Assembly: GCA_019414265.1 (NCBI GenBank)
Contig: DXMJ01000024.1
Span: forward strand, 1-29,609
DNA from: Collinsella sp.
Lineage (GTDB): Bacteria > Actinomycetota > Coriobacteriia > Coriobacteriales > Coriobacteriaceae
DNA length: 29,609 bases
Direction: 5' to 3'
The notes under the pieces are model-generated. The model saw nothing but the letters and a program-made list of their open reading frames with translations, searched no databases and had not been told where the DNA came from. Of the stretch, positions 14,411 through 21,572 are shown in pieces. Position 1 is the first letter of the stretch. Every line of letters starts with the position of its first letter. The translations under genes and the position numbers were made by a program.

Positions 14411-14731
14411 ATGCAGGCACAGATGAAGCGCGGCTTCCTCGAGGCCTGCGTGCTCGCGGCCGTCTCGGGCGAGGAATCCTACGGCTATCAGATCGTGAAG
14501 GACGTGCCCGCGAGTATGGGACTCACGGAATCCACGCTCTATCCGTTGCTCAAGCGCCTGGAGAAGGCGGGCTGCATCACCGCGCGCTCCGCCGAACACA
14601 ACGGGCGGCTGCGGAGGTACTACCGCATCACGGACGCCGGGCGCGAGCGTATCGCCGAGTTCCTCGCCGAATGGCCATCCGTGCAGGAGATCTACCGTTA
14701 CGTGGAGGGGGCGCACCATGACGCGCGATGA
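14411..14731 (+). CDS. PadR family transcriptional regulator
   Basis: A 106-residue winged-helix regulator of the small PadR type. The DNA-binding domain shows the standard sequence: KRGFLEACVLAAVSGEESYGYQIVKD, then LTESTLYPLLKRLEKAGCI (recognition helix) and a wing with RRYYRITDAGRERI. The short C-terminal helix for dimerisation is present. The start is ATG 14411 after a strong AAAGGAGG seven bases upstream; an upstream reading-frame extension would begin inside the -35 box and is excluded. It overlaps the DUF1700 gene by 14 bases. The PadR plus DUF1700 (often plus DUF4097) module is a common Gram-positive cassette tied to cell-envelope stress. Autoregulation is likely from the dyads over the promoter. 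Confidence 0.93.
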   Translation: MQAQMKRGFLEACVLAAVSGEESYGYQIVKDVPASMGLTESTLYPLLKRLEKAGCITARSAEHNGRLRRYYRITDAGRERIAEFLAEWPSVQEIYRYVEGAHHDAR

Positions 14732-15350
14732 GTTCTTGAACCGGCTGGGCGAGCTTCTGGCCTGCCTGCCGGCAGATCAGGTAAAGGAAACGCAGGAGTT
14801 CTACGCGGAGGCCATCGCCGACCGTATGGAGGACGGCATGACGGAGGCCGAGGCTGTGGCCGCCATGGGCACGCCCGGTGAGGTCGCCGAGGCAACGCTC
14901 GACGAACTGCCCGCCGTGCCGCGCGCGATCGCGAGGACCAAGCGCAAGAGCACGGCACTTCTATGGGCGCTCGCCATCGTGGGCTCTCCGGTATGGATTC
15001 CGCTGCTGCTCGCGTTCGTCGCCGTTGCCGCTGCAGTCTACATCTGTATTTGGGTTCTTGCGCTCTGCGTGTGGATCGTGGCCGCGGCATTCGGGGGCGC
15101 GGGCCTGGTAGGGCTCCTGTTCGCCGTGGACGGCATCATTATCGGGCATGTTCCGTACGTTTTGGCCTCGATGGGAATGGGATTCGCTTCCATCGGTGTG
15201 GCGCTCCTCACGGGAGCAGGCGCCTGGACGGCGTCCAAGCAGATCGCGCGCCTCTCTGCCCTTTGGGCGAAGAAAGCCGTTTCGCCCTTCTGGAAAGATC
15301 GAGGCAATAAGAGCCGCATGGGCGCTGAAGCGGCGCCGCTCACGGCATAG
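14718..15350 (+). CDS. DUF1700 (HAAS-type) membrane protein
   Basis: A 210-residue protein with a cytosolic N-terminal helical HAAS/DUF1700 domain (residues ~1-65: MTRDEFLNRLGELLACLP, then QEFYAEAIADRMEDG and EAVAAMGTPGEVA). Several membrane helices follow (~82-105, 108-135, 140-165), then a basic C-terminal tail. Such proteins usually occur with PadR regulators, where the soluble domain is thought to signal to or partner the regulator. The start codon ATG 14718 lies inside the end of padR, so translation is coupled. Function beyond the domain name is unknown. Confidence 0.88.
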   Translation: MTRDEFLNRLGELLACLPADQVKETQEFYAEAIADRMEDGMTEAEAVAAMGTPGEVAEATLDELPAVPRAIARTKRKSTALLWALAIVGSPVWIPLLLAFVAVAAAVYICIWVLALCVWIVAAAFGGAGLVGLLFAVDGIIIGHVPYVLASMGMGFASIGVALLTGAGAWTASKQIARLSALWAKKAVSPFWKDRGNKSRMGAEAAPLTA

Positions 15351-15364
15351 GAAGGAGTGCAAAC

Positions 15365-15628
15365 ATGTCCAGCGTAAAAATGATTTACCTTGCCGTAGCG
15401 GGTGGGCTTGTTGCCACGGGGCTCGTCCTGGCTGCTATCGGATTTGTGGCCTCCGGCTTTAACCTCGCTGTGTTCAACACGCAGATCGACCTGCGCGATG
15501 ACACCATCATTCTGGGTGGTGTTGAAATGGACGACCCGACAGGGCTTCCACTCATCGAGCAGCTTGCCGAGGTTGGCGAGATCCATATTGGATCTGCAAC
15601 GGCTGGTTCGTCTTCTACTCGCAAATGA
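15365..15628 (+). CDS. Small membrane protein, third gene of the padR cassette (probably truncated)
   Basis: An 87-residue protein with one N-terminal hydrophobic helix (residues ~7-29) and a short polar remainder (LRDDTIILGGVEMDDP). The ribosome binding site GGAAGGAG before ATG 15365 is strong and the gap from the DUF1700 gene is 14 bases, so it belongs to the operon. In related cassettes the third gene encodes a longer DUF4097-type protein with the same kind of start (helix, then GFNL). Here the reading frame stops soon after, in the low-complexity TAGSSSTRK, and a ParB-like relic begins three bases later on the other strand. I infer a C-terminal truncation at a DNA junction; an originally short protein is also possible. 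Confidence 0.6.
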   Translation: MSSVKMIYLAVAGGLVATGLVLAAIGFVASGFNLAVFNTQIDLRDDTIILGGVEMDDPTGLPLIEQLAEVGEIHIGSATAGSSSTRK

Positions 15629-15630
15629 TC

Positions 15631-15693
15631 GAGCTCGTAGCAGCCATCCCCCTTCGGGCACACCACGACGGGCGTGAGCACGCCGCACTCGGA
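15631..15693 (-). pseudogene. ParB-like nuclease domain relic
   Basis: On the minus strand this segment encodes a 21-residue peptide with CGVLTPVVVCPKGDGCYEL, which closely resembles the core strand-turn-strand of ParB/Spo0J-type domains (HGVLxPxxVRPxxxGxYEL, followed in real proteins by the GxRR motif). Here the match breaks off after YEL with no GxRR, there is no start or stop context, and the rest of the gene is missing. It looks like a fragment left by a plasmid or integrative element. The match is short, so chance cannot be excluded. Confidence 0.4.
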
Positions 15694-15704
15694 GCCTTTT
15701 GACC

Positions 15705-15760
15705 TAGTCGTTGGGGACGTTCTTAAACGACTAGTCATTCAAGAACGTCCCCAACGACTA
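15705..15760. repeat. 20-bp perfect inverted repeat, ACGTCCCCA family
   Basis: Arms 15705-15724 and 15741-15760 are perfect 20-base complements, separated by 16 bases that themselves contain GACTAGTC. Each arm holds one AAGAACGTCCCCAACGAC unit in opposite orientation. An alternative nested pairing (CTAGTCGTT with AACGACTAG, 15704-15734) is possible. It is the right-hand partner of the repeats at 14214-14305; together they flank the padR cassette. Confidence 0.8.
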
Positions 15761-15798
15761 CCCCCAACGTCGATGTTTTGGCAACGACAGCGAAAGCC

Positions 15799-15887
15799 CG
15801 CCAGAGCGAGCAAGGTGCCTTGAAACGAGGCGGCATTGACCTTCTGGTCATGCCGCCCTCTTTGAATGACAAGTTGTCGCTCTGGCG
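15799..15887. repeat. Nested long inverted repeat in the padR/liv intergenic region
   Basis: The outer arms CGCCAGAGCGA (15799-15809) and TCGCTCTGGCG (15877-15887) are perfect. The inner arms GGCGGCATTGACC (15829-15841) and GGTCATGCCGCC (15846-15857) pair with one bulged T. The 308-base gap between 15628 and 15937 contains no intact gene, only repeats and hairpins. Confidence 0.6.
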
Positions 15888-15905
15888 CTCGCGCAGCGTC
15901 GAGCC

Positions 15906-15933
15906 GTTACGCGGTTTGGTAAAACCGCGTAAC
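15906..15933 (-). terminator. Hairpin at the end of the liv operon
   Basis: GTTACGCGGTTT and AAACCGCGTAAC are perfect 12-bp arms around a 4-base loop, starting only three bases after the livF stop codon on the minus strand. A clear T-run is missing, so it may terminate with help of the next palindrome or protect the mRNA 3' end. Confidence 0.55.
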
Positions 15934-15936
15934 TAT

Positions 15937-16650
15937 CTAGCCGCCCAGGTAGGCTTTGCGGACGTTGTCGTCGTGGAGCAGCTCTTGGCCGCTGCCGGTC
16001 ATGGTGATCTTGCCGGTCTCGAGCACGTAGCCGCGCGTGGCGATTGAAAGCGCCATCTGGGCGTTCTGCTCGACCAGAAGCACCGTGGTGCCGGCCTTGT
16101 GCAGGTCCTCGACAATCTGGAAGATCTGCTCAATCAGAATCGGCGCCAGACCCATGGAAGGCTCATCGAGCATGAGCAGCTTGGGGTTGCTCATAAGGGC
16201 GCGCCCCATAACGAGCATCTGCTGCTCGCCGCCCGAAAGGGTGCCGGCGACCTGGCGACGGCGCTCCTTAAGGCGCGGGAACTGCTCGTAGACGCGCTCA
16301 AGGCCCGGAGCCACCGTGGACTTGGGCTGCGTGTAGGCGCCCATCTCCAGGTTCTCCTCGACCGTCATCTGCAAAAAGGCGCGACGGCCCTCGGGCACCT
16401 GGGCCAGGCCCTTGCCCACCAGTTTATCGGCAGGCGTATGGGTAATGTCCTCGCCCATAAACTTGATGGAGCCGGTCTTGGAACGCAGCAGGCCCGAGAC
16501 GGTCTTAAGCGTCGTGGACTTGCCGGCGCCGTTCGCGCCGATCAGGGCCACGATCTCGCCCTCGTTGACGTTAAAGGAGATGTCCTTGATGGCGTGGATG
16601 GCGCCGTACCAGACGTTGATGTTGTAGACGGAAAGCATCGGCTCTGCCAT
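15937..16650 (-). CDS. livF: Branched-chain amino acid ABC transporter ATPase LivF
   Basis: A 237-residue ATP-binding subunit that powers high-affinity branched-chain amino acid import with LivG. Walker A GANGAGKST (38-46), the Q-loop region near LAQVPEGRR (82-90), the ABC signature LSGGEQQ (138-144), Walker B LLMLDEP (158-164) and the H-loop region (LLVEQN) are intact. The QVPEGRR...MTVEENLEMGAY pattern is typical of LivF rather than LivG. The ATG at 16650 directly follows the livG stop codon, with GGGGGAG six bases upstream, so translation is coupled. It is the last gene of livKHMGF. Confidence 0.95.
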   Translation of the reverse strand: MAEPMLSVYNINVWYGAIHAIKDISFNVNEGEIVALIGANGAGKSTTLKTVSGLLRSKTGSIKFMGEDITHTPADKLVGKGLAQVPEGRRAFLQMTVEENLEMGAYTQPKSTVAPGLERVYEQFPRLKERRRQVAGTLSGGEQQMLVMGRALMSNPKLLMLDEPSMGLAPILIEQIFQIVEDLHKAGTTVLLVEQNAQMALSIATRGYVLETGKITMTGSGQELLHDDNVRKAYLGG

Positions 16651-17511
16651 TTAGTTCTCCCCCTTATCCTGCTTGCCCAGATACGCCTCGATAACAGCGT
16701 CGTTATTCTGGATCTCCTCGGCCGTACCCTTGGCGATGACCTTGCCAAAGTTGAGCACGCAGATGCCCTCGCAGATGTTCATGACGAGCGACATGTCATG
16801 CTCGATAAGCATGATGGCAATGCCAAAGGTGTCGCGGATCTTGACAATGTTCTCCATGAGCTCCGCGGTCTCGGACGGGTTCATGCCGGCGGCAGGCTCG
16901 TCGAGCAGCAGTAGCTTGGGGTTGGTGGCAAGCGCGCGGACAATCTCCAGACGACGCTGAGCGCCGTATGGCAGCGATCCGGCCTGCTCGTTTGCCAGGT
17001 GCTCCATATCAAAGATGGACAGCAGCTCCATGGCGCGCTCGTGGGCGGCCTTCTCGTGCTTCCAATACGTCGGCAGGCGCAGCACGCCCTCAAAGCCGGA
17101 GTAGCGCTCCTGGTTATGCAGGCCGACCTTAACGTTATCCTCCACCGTCATGGTGTTGAACAGGCGAATGTTCTGGAATGTACGGGCAATACCCATGCGG
17201 TTGACCTGATAGACCGACTTGCCCGAGGTGTCCTCGCCGTCGAGCAGGATGGTGCCGTGCGTGGGCTGGTACACCTTGGTGAGCAGGTTGAAGACCGTGG
17301 TCTTACCGGCACCGTTAGGGCCGATCAAACCGGCGATCTCGGTCTTACCGATGGTCAGGCTAAAGTCGTCTACTGCCTTAAGGCCGCCAAATTCAATGCC
17401 CAAGTGGATGCACTCGAGCGCCGGGCGCTGGCCCAGGTCGCGATCGGGAACGATGGCGCCAGAAGGATACGGGACCATCTTGCCCTTGTTGAACTCAAAC
17501 TTACTGGGCAT
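16651..17511 (-). CDS. livG: Branched-chain amino acid ABC transporter ATPase LivG
   Basis: A 286-residue ATP-binding subunit. Walker A GPNGAGKTT (64-72), IARTFQNIRLF (the LivG Q-loop segment, ~108-118), the signature LPYGAQRR (180-187), Walker B LLLLDEP (200-206) and IEHDM (H-loop) are all seen. The signature deviates from LSGGQ in the way usual for LivG. About 28 extra residues precede the normal domain start. The ATG at 17511 has AGGAGG nine bases upstream, inside livM, and overlaps the livM stop by 11 bases. Confidence 0.95.
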   Translation of the reverse strand: MPSKFEFNKGKMVPYPSGAIVPDRDLGQRPALECIHLGIEFGGLKAVDDFSLTIGKTEIAGLIGPNGAGKTTVFNLLTKVYQPTHGTILLDGEDTSGKSVYQVNRMGIARTFQNIRLFNTMTVEDNVKVGLHNQERYSGFEGVLRLPTYWKHEKAAHERAMELLSIFDMEHLANEQAGSLPYGAQRRLEIVRALATNPKLLLLDEPAAGMNPSETAELMENIVKIRDTFGIAIMLIEHDMSLVMNICEGICVLNFGKVIAKGTAEEIQNNDAVIEAYLGKQDKGEN

Positions 17512-18580
17512 CGGCTGCCACCTCCTTCTTGGAAGCAAAGCGGTCCTTAATGCGTGCGAAGAACGACTTGAGCTGCGGGTTGTTGGTAAAGATCATGACC
17601 AGGATCAGCACGATGGCGTAGATGAGCATGCGGTAGTCCGAGAACTGACGGAGCAGCTCGGGAAGCACCGTAAGCAACGCCGCCGCGATGACGGAGCCGC
17701 GCATGTTGCCCAGACCGCCCAGGACCACGAACACCAGGATGAGGATGGACGTGTTGAAGTCGAACTTGGTGGCGGAGAGCTGCGAGAAGTTACCGCCGAA
17801 GAGAGCTCCGGCAGCACCGGCGAGGGCAGCGGAAACCACGAAGGCAATCATGCGGTACTCGGTGACGGAGATGCCTACGGACTCGGCTGCAATCTTGTTA
17901 TCGCGCACGGCCATAATGGCACGGCCGGTACGGCTGCGAACCAGGTTGAGTACAATCACGAGCGCGACCATAACCAGAATGGCACCGGCGAGGAAGGTCG
18001 AGTACGTCGACACGCCCGAGGCACCCTGGGCGCCCTTGATGATGGCGGTGCCGTCCTCGAGCAGGTGCAGGTCGTCGATCGTAGAGTTGCCCGTGATGTT
18101 AAAGATCACGTGCAGGCCGCGAGAGTCGACACCCACAATGAGGCAGGTGACGATCTCTTTGATGATCTCGCCAAAGGCCAGCGTCACGATAGCCAGGTAA
18201 TCGCCGCTCAGGCGCAGGACCGGAATACCGATCAAGAAGCCCAAGATGGCAGCGGCGATAGCGCCGACCACAATGCTGATGATCAGACGCATCGGGTCGG
18301 ACGGAACGGCGCCCTCCAGCGCGACGGCGGTAACGATGCCCGTATAGGCGCCGACGCTCATAAAGCCCGCGTGGCCCAGCGACAAGTCGCCCGCGATACC
18401 GACGACGAGGTTGAGGGAAATGGCCATGACGATATAGGCCGTGATGGGAACCAGCTGACCGGCGATCATGCGCGGAATCATGTGGTTGGACTGCATAAAG
18501 AACACGATGGCAAACGCCACAAGGCACATGGCGTACGTGACAAAGTCGTGACGCGTCTGCTTGTCTTTAAGAAACTTCAT
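17501..18580 (-). CDS. livM: Branched-chain amino acid ABC transporter permease LivM
   Basis: A 359-residue membrane permease. It has about ten hydrophobic helices and the family motifs SLNLVVGIAGDLSLGHAGFMSVGAYTG (quoted here as SLNLVVG and LSLGHAGFM), LRLSGDYLAIVTLAFGEI, and GGLGNMRGSVIAA, the coupling-helix region. Two starts are possible: a GTG at 18589 immediately after the livH stop, or the ATG at 18580 with AGGTGA five bases upstream, preferred here. The C-terminus (FFARIKDRFASKKE) is cytosolic and basic. It pairs with LivH to form the transmembrane pore and lies in the middle of a tightly packed operon. Confidence 0.95.
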   Translation of the reverse strand: MKFLKDKQTRHDFVTYAMCLVAFAIVFFMQSNHMIPRMIAGQLVPITAYIVMAISLNLVVGIAGDLSLGHAGFMSVGAYTGIVTAVALEGAVPSDPMRLIISIVVGAIAAAILGFLIGIPVLRLSGDYLAIVTLAFGEIIKEIVTCLIVGVDSRGLHVIFNITGNSTIDDLHLLEDGTAIIKGAQGASGVSTYSTFLAGAILVMVALVIVLNLVRSRTGRAIMAVRDNKIAAESVGISVTEYRMIAFVVSAALAGAAGALFGGNFSQLSATKFDFNTSILILVFVVLGGLGNMRGSVIAAALLTVLPELLRQFSDYRMLIYAIVLILVMIFTNNPQLKSFFARIKDRFASKKEVAADAQ

Positions 18581-18589
18581 AACGCTCAC

Positions 18590-19471
18590 CTACACCTTCT
18601 CGGGGACGTACTTGCCCAAGAGGCCGGCAGGCTTGACGAGCAGGACGATGATCAGAACACCAAAGACGATGGAGTTGGCAAGGCTCGTGGAAATGTAAGC
18701 CTGCGCCATCGCTTCGATGATGCCGATGAGAATGCCACCGACAAAAGCGCCGGGGATGGAGCCGATGCCACCGAAGACAGCGGCGTCGAAGGCCTTGATG
18801 CCAGGCATGGCACCCGTCGTGGGCTGCAGCACCGGCGAGTAGGAGCACAGCAGCACGCCGGCGATGGCGGCAAGGGCAGAGCCGATGGCGAACGTCATCG
18901 AAATGGTGCGGTTGACGTTGATGCCCATGAGCTGAGCGGCAGCCTTGTCCTCGGACACGGCGCGCATGGCCTTGCCCATCTTGGTCTTACCTGTAAAGAA
19001 CATCAGGCCGGCCATGATAACCAGGCAGGCGACGATGGTGACGAGCGAGACGGCGCTTACGTTGAACTTGGCCAAGAACTCCGGCACCTGGAAGGTGACG
19101 AGCGAAGTGAAGTTCTTGGGAGTGGCGCCCCACAGAAGCTGCGCGGCGTTCTGCAGGAAGTAGGACACGCCGATAGCCGTGATCAGAACGGCCAGCGGGC
19201 CTGCCTGACGCAGCGGCTTGTATGTCAGACCCTCGATGAGAACACCGAGAACGGTACAGGCCACACAAGAGAGAATTACAGATGCCCAGCCCGGGAGGCC
19301 GAGATACGACGTGGCGCAGAACGAGACATAGGCACCGACCATGATGACGTCGCCGTGAGCGAAGTTCAGCATCTTGGCGATACCGTAGACCATGGTGTAG
19401 CCCAACGCGATGATGGCGTAGACGCTGCCCATGGACAGGCCGTTGACTAGGTATTGGATAAAGACCGTCAT
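18590..19471 (-). CDS. livH: Branched-chain amino acid ABC transporter permease LivH
   Basis: A 293-residue membrane permease with about eight hydrophobic helices. Family motifs include QYLVNGLSMGSVYAIIALGYTMVYGI (first 25 residues; NGLSMGSVYA seen), MLNFAHGDVIMVGAY, MRAVSEDKAAAQLMGI and the coupling segment KAFDAAVFGGIGSIPGAFVGG. The ATG at 19471, with AGGGGG nine bases upstream, gives the usual family length; a TTG at 19564 would add 31 residues that overlap two hairpins and is rejected. It follows livK after a 139-base gap holding two stable hairpins. Confidence 0.95.
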   Translation of the reverse strand: MTVFIQYLVNGLSMGSVYAIIALGYTMVYGIAKMLNFAHGDVIMVGAYVSFCATSYLGLPGWASVILSCVACTVLGVLIEGLTYKPLRQAGPLAVLITAIGVSYFLQNAAQLLWGATPKNFTSLVTFQVPEFLAKFNVSAVSLVTIVACLVIMAGLMFFTGKTKMGKAMRAVSEDKAAAQLMGINVNRTISMTFAIGSALAAIAGVLLCSYSPVLQPTTGAMPGIKAFDAAVFGGIGSIPGAFVGGILIGIIEAMAQAYISTSLANSIVFGVLIIVLLVKPAGLLGKYVPEKV

Positions 19472-19517
19472 GTTCCACATCCCCCTTTCGAATAGGTTTC
19501 CAGTTGATGTATGAAAC

Positions 19518-19537
19518 AGGGACGTTACATCGTCCCT
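19518..19537 (-). promoter_or_regulatory. Hairpin in the livK-livH gap (proximal to livH)
   Basis: AGGGACG and CGTCCCT are perfect 7-bp arms around a 6-base loop, followed on the minus strand by GTTTCAT. It may act as a weak terminator or stability element together with the hairpin at 19548-19579. Confidence 0.45.
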
Positions 19538-19547
19538 AGATACCAAG

Positions 19548-19579
19548 CAAGCAGGGAAGGCCAAAACCTCCCCTGCTTG
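19548..19579 (-). promoter_or_regulatory. Hairpin in the livK-livH gap (proximal to livK)
   Basis: CAAGCAGGG and CCCTGCTTG are perfect 9-bp arms around a 14-base loop, about 30 bases after the livK stop. There is no T-run. Such intercistronic hairpins often stabilise the upstream mRNA so that the binding protein is made in excess over the membrane subunits. Confidence 0.55.
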
Positions 19580-19610
19580 GGATCAAAACCGCTCTATGTA
19601 AGGCGGCCTA

Positions 19611-20798
19611 TTAGGCCTGTACGTACTTGCCGTCAGTGATGACGTACGCCGTGGGCTCCTTCTGGACCTGACCCTTATCGTTCCAGGAGAGCTTGCCAGT
19701 CAGGCCGTCAACAGTAATGTTGCGCATAGCCTCGGGAAGCTTCTCGGCAACCTCGGTGGGGTCGGCGTCGACACCCAGGCCGGCCTCCTTGAGAGCCTCG
19801 ACCACAGCATGCACGCCGTCGTAGGCGTCGGCGGCAAACTGGTCGGGGGTATCGCCGTACTTATCTTTGTAAGCGTTGACGAAGTCGGCGTTCTTCTCGT
19901 CGTCGGCGGAGAACGGGGTCATGAGCAGCAGACCCTCGGCAAGAGAGGTATCGAAGCCCTCAACGCCCAGGATACCGTCCATGCCGTCGCAGCCCATCAT
20001 CTTGACGTCGTAGCCCATGTCCTTGGCGTTCTTGAGCAGGACGGACGCCGGTGTGTAGTAGATCGGCGCAAAGATCATGGTGGCGCCAGCCTGCTTGGCC
20101 TTGGTCAGCTGGTTGGTAAAGCTCGTGGCGGAGTCGTCCTTAAAGGTCTCCTCGTCAACAATCTCGAGCTTGGACTCAGCGGCCTGGGCCTTAAAGGAAT
20201 CTGCGATGCCCGAAGAATAGGCGTCGCCGGAGTTATAGAACAGCACGAACTTCTCGTCCGCATACTTCTGCGCCAGGAACTTGGCAGCGTTGACACCCTG
20301 GTTGGGGTCGGTGAAGCAAACCTGGAAGACGCAATCCTTGCCCTTGGTAACGTCCTCGGAGGACGCGGACGGGGTAATCATGAACGTCTCGGGGTCGTTA
20401 CCGCACTCAGCAGCAACGGCGACCGACGCACCCGTGGTGGTCGGACCGACAAGGGCCTGCATGCCCCAGTCGAGCAGGGTGTTGAAGGCGTTGACGGCCT
20501 TCTCGCCGTCAGCCTGGTCGTCCTCGGCCTTGCTGACAAGCGGCAGCTCCTTAGTCGAGAAATCCTTGCAGCCAAGCTCGACAGCCTGTGTAACGGACTT
20601 GCCGTAGGACGCGTTGGCGCCGGTCAGTGGGCCGATGGTGCCGATCTTAAACGAAGCGTCGCCCGAAGCGGAACCACTGTCGCCGCCGTTGGAGGAGCAG
20701 CCAGCTAGAATGGACATCGCCCCCAGACCTGCTGCGCTCGCGATAACGCTCCTGCGATTCATAACAGGGTTCAATGACTTACCGGTGAGGCTCGACAT
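19611..20798 (-). CDS. livK: Branched-chain amino acid ABC transporter binding lipoprotein
   Basis: A 395-residue extracellular substrate-binding protein of the Leu/Ile/Val (periplasmic-binding type 1) family, anchored as a lipoprotein. The signal has NRRSVIASAAG and the lipobox ILAGC with Cys34. The RR followed by hydrophobic residues could be read as a Tat signal. The mature domain starts SFKIGTIGPLTGANASYG and has ALVGPTTTGASVAVA, MITPSASS and IFAPIYYT, typical of LivJ/LivK proteins. Substrate is probably Leu/Ile/Val from operon context; related proteins bind other amino acids. The ATG at 20798 has GAGGAG six bases upstream. A collapsed paralogue lies just upstream at 21070-21396. Confidence 0.94.
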   Translation of the reverse strand: MSSLTGKSLNPVMNRRSVIASAAGLGAMSILAGCSSNGGDSGSASGDASFKIGTIGPLTGANASYGKSVTQAVELGCKDFSTKELPLVSKAEDDQADGEKAVNAFNTLLDWGMQALVGPTTTGASVAVAAECGNDPETFMITPSASSEDVTKGKDCVFQVCFTDPNQGVNAAKFLAQKYADEKFVLFYNSGDAYSSGIADSFKAQAAESKLEIVDEETFKDDSATSFTNQLTKAKQAGATMIFAPIYYTPASVLLKNAKDMGYDVKMMGCDGMDGILGVEGFDTSLAEGLLLMTPFSADDEKNADFVNAYKDKYGDTPDQFAADAYDGVHAVVEALKEAGLGVDADPTEVAEKLPEAMRNITVDGLTGKLSWNDKGQVQKEPTAYVITDGKYVQA

Positions 20799-20819
20799 GC
20801 GGCTCTCCTCTCAAATCTC

Positions 20820-20865
20820 GTCGGGTTTTGGTTACCCGACAGGCCATCCTTCGCCGTGTTCGGCG
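20820..20865 (-). promoter_or_regulatory. Two hairpins in the livK 5' leader
   Basis: CGCCG-AACA-CGGCG (20865-20852) and GTCGGGT-N7-ACCCGAC (20840-20820) follow each other in the untranslated region just before the livK ribosome binding site. The second lies about 12 bases from the GAGGAG, so it could influence translation or mRNA stability. No T-run follows. Confidence 0.4.
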
Positions 20866-20873
20866 TTCGCAAA

Positions 20874-20985
20874 ATAGTAGACGCTTTAGTTAGGAAAAGT
20901 GGCGGTTATTTCGACTTTTCTTTGGATTTGTTCATTTATCCATATTTCTGCGTATTTCTATTACTTTATGCAGTAAAGCCACTTT
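20874..20985 (-). promoter_or_regulatory. AT-rich livK promoter region with spaced inverted repeat
   Basis: The window's most AT-rich stretch carries a TACTAT -10 candidate (20879-20874). The arms AAAGTGGC (20896-20903) and GCCACTTT (20978-20985) are perfect inverted copies 74 bases apart, and CTTTA-N5-TAAAG (20964-20978) sits next to the outer one. This looks like a regulator binding region, perhaps with looping; the regulator is unknown. The rest of the 270-base gap to 21069 holds no gene. Confidence 0.35.
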
Positions 20986-21069
20986 ATTGTGTAAAAGCAA
21001 TGTTTCCGTTCTGTTACAAGCGTCCCCGCCCTGAATAAAACAGCCTCACCGGTCGCGCTTTATGCGCGC

Positions 21070-21396
21070 TTAGGCGGCGATGTACTTGCCGTCCTGGATC
21101 ACATAGGCCGTAGCGGGCTTTTCGACTTGGCCCTCGTCGTTCCACGTGAGCTCGCCAGTCAGGCCCTCGATCTTGATCTTGCGCATGGCCTTGGTCGGCT
21201 GGTTGATAAAGCTCGTGGAGGAGTCGTCCTTAAAGGTCTCGGTATCGACGATGTCGAGCTTGGATGCCTTGGCCTGCTCGGCAAAGGCATCGGCGATCTC
21301 GGCCGAGACGGCGACGGCGGCACCAGTGGTAACGGAGTCGACGAGCGCCTGCATGCCCCAGTCGCACAGGGCGAACCTTATGGTGTAAACGTTGAC
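21070..21396 (-). pseudogene. Collapsed livK paralogue (internally deleted)
   Basis: A 94-codon ORF from 21354 (and in-frame sequence back to about 21396, where a TAA at 21405-21403 lies just upstream) is a shortened copy of livK. Three blocks match it in order: VN...LCDWGMQALVDSVTTGAAVAVSAE to the part around residue 110; IADAFAEQAKASKLDIVD...FKDDSSTSFINQ to about residue 215; and MRKIKIEGLTGELTWNDEGQV...YVIQDGKYIAA to the last 40 residues. The intervening ~75 and ~130 residues and the whole signal and N-terminal lobe are gone, yet the joints stay in frame. It cannot bind substrate and has no ribosome binding site. Confidence 0.9.
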
Positions 21397-21572
21397 AGTT
21401 TGTTACGGAGTTCCGTTTGTAGCGAGCATGTTTCCAATGTTTCCGCAGCGTTTCGGGGGGTGCCGTTTTGTGCGACTCCTGTTGCCTGGCGAGCACGCGC
21501 CCTCGGTTCACGCTAGAATGCACTCAACCTTTAAGCGGTAATCCATCCATAAGATGCACGAAGGAGCTATCT

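Noticed and set aside
17219..19450. 743-codon open frame antisense to livGMH
   Set aside because: It overlaps three clearly real transporter genes completely, is rich in Asp/His/Gly as expected of an antisense shadow, and has no recognisable domain.
21400..21572. Possible threonine/methionine riboswitch or leader peptide before hom
   Set aside because: No SAM-box, T-box or Thr/Ile-rich leader peptide is visible; only a possible TAGAAT -10.
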